Of a DNA stretch of 60,000 nucleotides, positions 55,101 through 60,000 are shown one piece after another (position 1 is the stretch's first letter; each line of letters opens with the position of its first letter). The notes under the pieces are model-generated. The model worked only from the letters and a program-made list of their open reading frames with translations. It had not been told where the DNA came from and ran no database searches. This stretch comes from Tubiluchus corallicola. Taxonomy: Eukaryota > Priapulida > Priapulimorpha > Priapulimorphida > Tubiluchidae. The translations under genes were made by a program, and so were the position numbers. The stretch is taken from positions 250,001 through 310,000 of the forward strand of contig JAQGDQ010000079.1 in NCBI GenBank assembly GCA_030141605.1. Direction: 5' to 3'.

Positions 55101-57498
55101 ATAATACAATTCATTTGTCTACTATGCACCTAGGTTTACCTCACTTTTACAAAAGTGATCTTTGATCTCTAGTTTAGTCATCAGTGGGCCAATTGACACC
55201 AAAAATGTAATTATCCCAAAAGAGACTATCATGTAGCTTACCTATAAAACTTCAGTTTTTTAGCCTTCAGCACTGGAGCTAGAGAGCATACATTCAGACA
55301 TGCAGGCCTGATTATGCAATGGGTTTCTCCATTTAAGGGGCAACTGTCTAGTCAATGAAAAAGTTGTCATTTTCAAAAACAACAAACAAAACAGAACATC
55401 TAGCATTGAAATATACAAAATTGTTTAAATACAATAAATTGTGTAATTTTGTATTTTGCATATTCATAATATTTACACATACGGCTGTCTCTATTTTGGA
55501 GATTTGGAGCGGCTGTATCCTCTTTTTTGGAGATTTGGAAATGGCCACCCTGAACAGATTTGGAAAGGTTCTGCCTTTCAGAGCCTGATCTTGGCTCACA
55601 GAGTGCTGGGCCGTATAAAAAAGAATACTAAAAATTATTGATCGACGTGAAACAGTTGTGCACTGCACGTTATGAAATTTTAATAATGATATGATAACAG
55701 AGAATTGCGTGCAAAATGTCATTTAATGTCATTACGGGACGTGAAGTTTTATTCGGAACCTTCTGTTATTTACGGTGCTTGCTGATAAATGGATTATTAT
55801 TGCCAGCTTATAAATTCGTAATATCACTGTTGCTTCTGAGTTGTTGAGAGCTGGTTAGGTTGGTATATTGGATAATGTTGTTGAAAGAACTTTAGGCACC
55901 AGTATCTTTGAAAGATTTAAAGTTCTACACATACATTCCAAGGTGATATAATGGTTGACAGTTGATTTTTAAGGACCAACCATGTTAAGTCTAGTAAAGG
56001 TATTTCAAACTGATTATCAAAACAAACAAATTTGTATGTAATGTTAACATACATGATTGAAAATCCAGATTACTTTTTAGTTCACTCGAAAAAGAAATTT
56101 TAGGTGATCTGCACTATCATCTCAGTTATTTTAATTGCCTGAAACAGACTGAAGACCGTGATGCAGTGTATTTGCTTTTTCTTGTCTTAATTTCAAATAA
56201 AATTTTCTGCGGTGCTGGAGAAGCTTGTGCAATCACAATTTAATTCTCCAGGGTTCTACAAAGATAGACAACTTTAAAATTTGCAAAGGCTGCTTCAGCC
56301 TTTCCCTTGTGACACTCCTTGCGACTCCTCGTGACTCTCGCATTATGATTGATGACTGACGAGAAGAATTGTTGGATGTTCTGTTTTGTCAGTATGCCAT
56401 TATATGGCCTTGCTTCAAAGTTTGTTTGTTCATTTGTTGCAATTTCTTTTGTTTCTAGAGACTTCGGTTTCCTGCCTTCTGATAATTTATTGCTTTTTAC
56501 TGTGAAATATCATGTTGAGATAAACATTCTCGTATCTTTTGATTCATTTTTTCCTTTGTTTTACGTAGTAGATAAATGTAAATACATTGTTTTATGTTGT
56601 TACTACTAGGGAAATTTGTTAATTAATGGATAACTTGGTGCAATTGCTGTACGGGACTATCACATTTTTCCTGCAATGGAAAAATTTAGAAACATAGTAC
56701 TGCAGAAGCACGAGCTTTCATTCCGAACACACTTGTATAAACATGCCCATGTTATTTAATTAAATTTCTTCCTGGTGGCAGCTTACATGCAGGCCGTTTT
56801 CATTCTGGATTCTTCCTGTTTTCAAAGTTTGGTTAATTTAATGGTCCAGGGAAAGTCGGTCATAAATGCATGTTCAGTTATAACTAAAAAAATCGATGCC
56901 TACATTCTATCCAGAAGCATTTTAAATGAAAAGCGTGCAACAAAATCCATTTTATTTTAAGTGATCAATAATTACCGAATTACAGTAACATTCTTGGGTT
57001 ACTCGCTTGCATTGCAGTCGTACAAATAGATCGGTTTTACTCTGTCTTGTTTCTTTTGTTTCGGTCTGGTTTCGTTGTTGTTGTTATGCTTTATGCAATA
57101 AGTTTTTACCCAGTTCTTATATAGTGAGTTCATAATAGATCATTGTCGTCAAGCTCTCATTCCATCTGTTGTACATATTGAGGCATTACCATTTGTTACA
57201 GTGTTTCGTCCACTCATGGCCGGCATGTTTATTTTGTTTTTATGCCATATAAGACAACCTACTTTACATATTTACTAAAGAAAATATTACGTTTTGGTTT
57301 ATTATTTAGGCACAGAAAAGAAATTACAGGAAAGAAAAGAAAAGAGCCACAGAGGAACTCCTTGGAATCATCAAAGATCCCAGTGTAATAGTTATGGCCG
57401 ATTGGCTCAAAGTGCGGGGCACATTGAAAAGCTGGACCAAGTTTTGGTGTGTTTTAAAGCCCGGCTTGCTGCTTCTTTATAAGAGCAATAAAGTGAAG
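25058..57498 (+). CDS. OSBPL8: ORP5/ORP8-type oxysterol-binding-protein-related protein, 5' part, six exons
   Basis: Lipid transfer protein of ER-plasma membrane contacts that exchanges phosphatidylserine for PI4P/PI(4,5)P2. Six exons join in frame: 25058-25127, 35838-35987, 36729-36818, 53811-53893, 54132-54209 and 57310-57498 (220 codons, junction phases 1, 1, 1, 0, 0). The last exon is nearly identical to human ORP5/ORP8: NYRKEKKRATEELL, a polybasic segment, then DPSVIVMADWLKVRGTLKSW and WCVLKPGLLLLYK, the start of the PH domain. The exon before it ends VSKRESLK, where the human proteins have LTKKESLK or VTKKETLK. The N-terminal 110 or so residues are Ser/Thr/Gln/Pro-rich and presumably disordered, as in the family. 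The rest of the PH domain, the ORD lipid-transfer domain and the C-terminal ER anchor lie off the right edge. Early exons rest on splice phase, not on similarity. Confidence 0.88.
30050..30254 (-). other. Unassigned coding-like terminal exon nested in ORP8 intron 1
   Basis: Minus strand. An excellent acceptor (TTTACATTTTTCAG) opens a 67-residue frame beginning DRLICAGKISAHYLDDEHPQ, then LQYLPSSMSVTSS, and ending LIDGRRRS before TAA. It is richer in GC than its surroundings. The RLICAGK string recalls the RLIYSGK of ubiquitin-like domains (HERPUD type), but the rest does not follow that family. A 51-nt segment at 31171-31221 (donor A|GTAAGTAA, acceptor TATTTCTTAG) would join it in phase. Function unknown; it could be a small nested gene, a pseudogene or chance. 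Confidence 0.3.
34622..35055 (+). repeat. Segmental pair, copy B (empty-site copy)
   Basis: Diverged copy of 22314-23480 without the hAT-like insertion. It keeps GCAGCCATTTTAA (YY1-like core at 34735-34742), GTTTAGATAACATTGTG and the donor-like CAG|GTAAGC at 34986/34987. It contains about 60 extra bases near 34885-34940. It lies 850 bp upstream of the ORP8 exon that contains the second candidate start (MDVP). Confidence 0.75.
35838..35987 (+). CDS. OSBPL8: ORP8 exon 2, with possible alternative start
   Basis: A 150-nt exon, phase 1 to 1, between a TTATTTCTAG acceptor and a G|GTATTA donor. It reads SSMDVPNPAQVNAMGTPTPA and continues LQIPLPSAGQTRKLSG, ending TTAVTPT. Pro/Thr/Gln-rich and probably disordered. 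Met at 35846 could serve as start of a shorter isoform. Its exact phase match to both neighbours is the main support. Confidence 0.72.
36729..36818 (+). CDS. OSBPL8: ORP8 exon 3
   Basis: A 90-nt exon, phase 1 to 1, after a TTTTATTGCAG acceptor and before G|GTGGGT. After a split Glu it reads LTQSRMRHLLQQTSQNDQAI then PFSLNLNLT. No domain is recognised. Its length is a multiple of three with matching phases, so skipping would keep the frame. Confidence 0.68.
41351..41385. repeat. Perfect 13-bp inverted repeat
   Basis: Arms TGCATGTAACAGC (41351-41363) and GCTGTTACATGCA (41373-41385) are exact reverse complements around a 9-nt loop, giving a stable hairpin or cruciform. No flanking gene explains it. 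Confidence 0.9.
42127..42345 (-). other. Unassigned 72-residue open frame
   Basis: Minus strand within ORP8 intron 3. It starts MDPHASSSEYTSMNSSSADG and continues VRWIYKGGHNITYETSLSC, then a charged stretch with TTVERIQDRLMES. The composition looks protein-like and differs from the surrounding AT-rich DNA. Immediately upstream (42373-42639) a second, very hydrophobic frame is open. No family was recognised and no splice partner found. Confidence 0.2.
43275..43305. repeat. (GT)n microsatellite
   Basis: About 31 bp of GT units with one GC interruption, in ORP8 intron 3. Confidence 0.95.
45436..45684. repeat. Near-identical 124-bp tandem duplication
   Basis: Copy 1 (45436-45559) and copy 2 (45560-45684) run head to tail and differ by a single extra T in a T-run. 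Both begin GCATATCTACC and end in AAACAAATAAAA. The near-identity points to a recent event. Confidence 0.96.
45775..45838. repeat. Compound trinucleotide tract (GTG/GGC/GAT)
   Basis: Successive runs of GTG, then GGC/GGCAGC, then seven GAT units within 64 bp, a GC-rich patch in AT-rich intron DNA. It starts about 90 bp right of the 124-bp duplication. Confidence 0.93.
47114..47176. repeat. (GTT/GCT)n trinucleotide tract
   Basis: About 63 bp of mixed TTG and CTG triplets with one GTTACT break. The frame across it gives Val/Ala repeats and is not supported as a gene. Confidence 0.93.
49083..49802 (+). mobile_element. Deleted hAT transposon with transposase C-terminus
   Basis: A 720-bp element bounded by 15-bp inverted repeats CAGTGGTTCCCAACC and GGTTGGGAACCACTG. 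Exact 8-bp target duplications GTCTAATG flank it (49075-49082 and 49803-49810). It keeps only the 3' end of a transposase frame (49333-49539), so it is an internal-deletion derivative, non-autonomous. It lies in ORP8 intron 3. Confidence 0.96.
49333..49539 (+). pseudogene. hAT transposase C-terminal remnant (ZBED5/FAM200-like)
   Basis: Frame containing VPFVTTYICELGFSAM, then LKTKARNRLDLRSDMRVAIS and IKPDIKKLADNHQEQ. This is the C-terminal dimerisation (hATC) region found in ZBED5/FAM200-type hAT transposases and their domesticated relatives. The BED finger and catalytic parts are absent, so it cannot encode an active transposase. Confidence 0.88.
52844..52900. repeat. (TA)n tract with internal duplication
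   Basis: Two TA runs, each followed by ATATGTTGAAC (near 52854 and 52890), giving a duplicated TA-plus-GTTGAAC unit. Intronic. Confidence 0.85.
53811..53893 (+). CDS. OSBPL8: ORP8 exon 4
   Basis: An 83-nt exon, phase 1 to 0, after ACTTTTTCAG and before AGA|GTAAGT. After a split Ala it reads SLQEDDKGKSDTACSPVVSL then SQSHRSR. An alternative acceptor 11 nt downstream (CTGCAG) would put the first codon in phase 0, which does not fit the previous exon. A CT-rich tract follows the donor closely. Confidence 0.82.
53901..53968. repeat. CT/CTGT-rich pyrimidine tract beside a splice donor
   Basis: About 68 bp of CT with TGTC interruptions, starting 8 nt after the ORP8 exon 4 boundary, on the transcribed strand. 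Confidence 0.85.
54132..54209 (+). CDS. OSBPL8: ORP8 exon 5
   Basis: A 78-nt exon, phase 0 to 0, 26 codons: SEGKLHSSVLPQDSTPDKVS then KRESLK. The ending corresponds to KLTKKESLK of human ORP8 and RVTKKETLK of ORP5. Acceptor TGCATATTTAG, donor AAG|GTTTGT. Confidence 0.9.
54210..57309. other. ORP8 intron 5 (3.1 kb)
   Basis: AT-rich intron with no recognised gene. A small local duplication (TTTTGGAGATTTGGA at about 55494 and 55527) is the only structure noted. Confidence 0.7.
57310..57498 (+). CDS. OSBPL8: ORP8 exon 6: polybasic segment and start of PH domain
   Basis: A 189-nt exon, phase 0 to 0, 63 codons, between ATTATTTAG and AAG|GTAATA. It reads AQKRNYRKEKKRATEELLG, then DPSVIVMADWLKVRGTLKSW and TKFWCVLKPGLLLLYKSNK. 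Near-identity to human ORP5/ORP8 over the whole exon makes this the anchor for the gene call. The basic run before the PH domain is known to help bind plasma-membrane phosphoinositides. Confidence 0.98.
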
Positions 57499-57802
57499 GT
57501 AATACAAATAACAAAGAAAATAAACTGGTAATTTAACGCAAAACAAAATTTTTCCGTCTTATTTGCTTTCAATTAAATTCTTGCTTATAGTGTCTTTTAA
57601 TAAATAGGAAATTTTTTGACATGTTCAATTGTCTGCCATAAAACGTTTTTGTTCAACTTTTCTGCGATAGTTATTGATATTGTCTTGAAAATATTATTCA
57701 CATACATTTTCTTTTTTATCCATTTTTAAATGTTTTTAATGCTTGTTTGCATCTGTGTTGTCTTCAGTTTTGCGCGTTCTATAATTCGTCATTGCGGACC
57801 TA
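57499..57802. other. ORP8 intron between exon 6 and the BEL/Pao element
   Basis: AT-rich intronic DNA following the exon 6 donor. Nothing further is recognised. Confidence 0.7.
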
Positions 57803-58028
57803 TGTGGTTGTTTTGAAGTAAATCCCAAAAACTTTTATTTTAAATTCAATATTACAGAACAAATCAAATACGTGGCGATTTCTTCGCTTCCAATGAGTAG
57901 ACTAAAAAACGTGCTCAATTCTGATTGGTTGACCTACTAAATGCATATAACGAAGCCAAGTTTTACAGGCAATTCTAAATAAGTACAACTTTAGATTAAA
58001 GGGCAAGCAGAGAGAAATCTTCCGAACA
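57803..58028 (-). repeat. BEL/Pao 3' LTR
   Basis: A 226-bp segment starting TGTTCGGAAG and ending CAACCACA on the minus strand (TG...CA ends), directly after the polypurine tract. It contains AATAAA (57839-57834). The outer border at 57803 is inferred from the CA terminus and could be off by a few bases without the 5' LTR for comparison. Confidence 0.7.
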
Positions 58029-58042
58029 TTTCCCCCCTCTTT
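58029..58042 (-). promoter_or_regulatory. Polypurine tract of the BEL/Pao element
   Basis: AAAGAGGGGGGAAA on the minus strand abuts the TGTT start of the LTR, the expected site for plus-strand priming during reverse transcription. Confidence 0.8.
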
Positions 58043-58395
58043 GATAAGTTTTAACAAAACATATCAACAAAATCTATTAATCTAGTCAAAATCAACAGTG
58101 TAACTAGTTCTACTAAACTACTTAATTTTCCATATAACCATCAATACACATAGCAGTGGAAGCTAAATTTTAAGTTTTGAGTTACAAGTTTCAAGTTATT
58201 CTAACATTCGTAATTAAAATTTTCCATTCTGTGCTACATGACGTTTACGTTTAACTACGAAAAACAAAATTCTTGCAAACTTTAGCAAGCAGTACGAAAA
58301 CGAATAATCGCAAAATCATAGTAATAATTTTCAGTGGTCCAGATCATCTGCAGTATTTGTAGAAACTTCACTTTTGATTGTCGGGTTTCTCTTCC

Positions 58396-60000
58396 TCAAT
58401 GAACTCCAGTGGACAGTTTGGTGATTGGTCGTGTAAGTTCACTATTGCCAATCTTCAGTTTTGCAACTCGAGTGTGCCCGTCGCTACCAGGGTAGACTTC
58501 TAGTATGCGTCCCATAGGCCACTGTCCTCTAGGTGTATTTGGAGATATCACAAGTAAGATGTCGTTTACTTGAATGTCTCTCTGCACACGATTCCATTTA
58601 CTGCGTCTGTTGAGTCCTGGAAGCCACTCTCGCATCCATCTTTTCCAAAAATGACGTATTAATTCTTGGACACGCCTCCAACGCTTTCTAGGATTAAAGT
58701 CTGTGTTATCCACTGATTCGGGCGCGAATTGTCCACCAACTTGCCCAAATAAAAAATGGTTTGGCGTCAAGGGAATGTCATCTTTCTCATCTGCTGTTTG
58801 GTACGTCAATGGTCTCGAATTTAATAGTGCTTCTGCTCCGGTAAATGCTGTCATGAGTTCTTCATCCGTGACGTCAGCGTTTCCGAGAATAGCGAATATG
58901 GCTCGTTTTGCGGCTTTTACCATTATTTCATAGGCTCCTCCAAAATGTGGTGCTAATGGTGGGTTAAAATGCCACTTGATACCTTGGTTTGCAGATGTCC
59001 GTTGAATCTTTTCTTCATCTAATTTCACTAATAGACTTTGTAGTTCATTGTTCGCTCCTACGAAGTTTAAACCGTTGTCAGAAAGCATCTCAGTTGGCAA
59101 ACCTCTGCGATTGACCATGCGATAGAAGGCGTTTAAGAACGAATCAGTGTCAAGGCCAAAGGCTATCTCTAAATGCACTGCCCGCGATGTCATACAAGTG
59201 AAGAGGCAAAGATAGCGTTTCTGTCGACGTTTTCCTCTTCCTTGAACTGTAATAAAAGGTCCAGCAAAATCCACTGCTGTCCTAGCAAAAGCTCGTAAAG
59301 GCAGTTTCACTCTGATCTCTGGAATTGGTGCCATCACTTGCGTTGCAGTTTGAGCTTTCTGCTTACGGCATTTTGCACATTCTTTCTCCAATTTTCTGAT
59401 TTCTTCCCTGCCAGAGATTACCCAATATCGAGCTGACAGTGAAGCAAGAGTCTGATTCACCCCTATTGCATGATGAGCTTTTTCATGATGATGTCCAATT
59501 ATCAACTTGGTTACCCAGTTATTCTTAGGCAGAATGATCGGATGGCGTGCATCGTACGATAAGTATTCTGCGTGAATGAGACGTCCTTCGCTGCGAATAA
59601 CTCCAACCTCGTCTAATCTAGGTTGCAGCTTTAATAAATTGCTATTCTTCGGCAACTGTTGGTTATTCTGGAGTAATTTGTATTCCAGTGAAAAGGCTTC
59701 ACGTTGCATGTTTCGTACAATGCTTATCTCAACGTCTTGCAATTCGTCTGGCTCTAATTCTCCAAACTTCTTGTGCAGTTTTGAATCACGACAGTTTTCT
59801 AGAAAACGATGTACCCATGCTTGTACTCGAATCAGTCGTAACCAACTGGAAAACCGCTCAGGTTTTAGACGCCAATTGTCATCCTGGTTTTGTATTGGTC
59901 CAGTAATGTAAGTTTCAGCAGTTTCACGATTAGATACATGTCTAATTTTTGTTGGCTTTCTAAGTTCTGCGTCATCCACTTGCTGAAATTCTATAATTTT
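58396..60000 (-). CDS. pol: BEL/Pao pol polyprotein, C-terminal part (integrase and DUF5641)
   Basis: The frame is open from the window edge (60000) to a TGA at 58396. Numbering from the in-frame GTG codon at 59979 gives 527 residues, but the true protein begins further right. Order: a linker from the RNase H side; an integrase zinc-binding domain with HHHEKAHH (about 163-170) and CAKC (201-204); the integrase core with Asp237 (AVDFAGPF), Asp301 (SDNGLNF) and Glu351 (FGGAYE); then the C-terminal DUF5641 region with RVQELIRHFWKRW and RGQWPMGRILEVYPGSDG, typical of BEL/Pao. All catalytic acidic residues are present and there are no internal stops. Confidence 0.96.
   Translation of the reverse strand, partial: KIIEFQQVDDAELRKPTKIRHVSNRETAETYITGPIQNQDDNWRLKPERFSSWLRLIRVQAWVHRFLENCRDSKLHKKFGELEPDELQDVEISIVRNMQREAFSLEYKLLQNNQQLPKNSNLLKLQPRLDEVGVIRSEGRLIHAEYLSYDARHPIILPKNNWVTKLIIGHHHEKAHHAIGVNQTLASLSARYWVISGREEIRKLEKECAKCRKQKAQTATQVMAPIPEIRVKLPLRAFARTAVDFAGPFITVQGRGKRRQKRYLCLFTCMTSRAVHLEIAFGLDTDSFLNAFYRMVNRRGLPTEMLSDNGLNFVGANNELQSLLVKLDEEKIQRTSANQGIKWHFNPPLAPHFGGAYEIMVKAAKRAIFAILGNADVTDEELMTAFTGAEALLNSRPLTYQTADEKDDIPLTPNHFLFGQVGGQFAPESVDNTDFNPRKRWRRVQELIRHFWKRWMREWLPGLNRRSKWNRVQRDIQVNDILLVISPNTPRGQWPMGRILEVYPGSDGHTRVAKLKIGNSELTRPITKLSTGVH

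Larger units (their letters stand above)
57803..60000 (-). mobile_element. BEL/Pao LTR retrotransposon, 3' half
   Basis: Minus-strand element lying antisense in the ORP8 intron after exon 6. Visible parts in transcription order: the end of pol (open from the window edge to 58396), a 350-bp 3' non-coding stretch, a purine tract (58042-58029) and a 3' LTR (58028-57803). The 5' LTR, gag, protease and reverse transcriptase would lie to the right of the window. The pol frame shows no stop or frameshift, so the copy may be young. The target duplication cannot be checked from one end. Confidence 0.9.

Noticed and set aside
55348-55722. 124-residue minus-strand frame with overlapping plus-strand frames
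   Set aside because: Contains a small duplicated block and no recognisable domain; lies in an ORP8 intron without splice evidence.

Overview
This window is nuclear DNA from an animal, most likely an invertebrate. It is AT-rich, intron-rich and rich in microsatellites. It carries three conserved eukaryotic genes split by spliceosomal introns with GT/AG borders, part of a BEL/Pao LTR retrotransposon (a metazoan family) and two hAT-type DNA transposon remnants. The phylum cannot be fixed from the sequence alone. There are no bacterial operons, rRNA, convincing tRNA genes or CRISPR arrays.

Layout. (1) Positions 753-14453, minus strand: seven 5' coding exons of the SBF1/SBF2 (MTMR5/MTMR13) orthologue, from the start codon through most of the DENN domain. 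The rest of the gene lies off the left edge. (2) Positions 14454-16278: a 1.8 kb divergent intergenic interval. (3) Positions 16279-18159, plus strand: a complete, intronless and intact PRMT5 gene. (4) Positions 18160-24993: PRMT5 3' UTR and intergenic DNA, including a short hAT-like insertion. (5) Positions 24994-57498, plus strand: six 5' exons of an ORP5/ORP8 (OSBPL5/OSBPL8-type) oxysterol-binding-protein-related gene, ending at the start of the PH domain. It has a 10.7 kb and a 17 kb intron; the rest lies off the right edge. (6) Positions 57803-60000, minus strand, inside the next ORP intron: the 3' half of a BEL/Pao element.

The three genes share a phosphoinositide/membrane-contact (SBF, ORP8) and arginine-methylation (PRMT5) vocabulary, but nothing here shows that they act together. 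Exon assignments rest on recognisable family peptides plus exact agreement of splice phase across every junction.

The most unusual observations are these. PRMT5 is an intact single-exon gene between two heavily intron-split neighbours. A diverged pair of roughly 430-bp segments, each ending in a splice-donor-like CAG|GTAAGC, precedes each of two possible ORP8 start exons, which suggests duplicated alternative first exons. A hAT-like element sits in one copy of that pair while the other copy keeps the empty site. The inferred ORP8 first coding exon has three stacked upstream ORFs.
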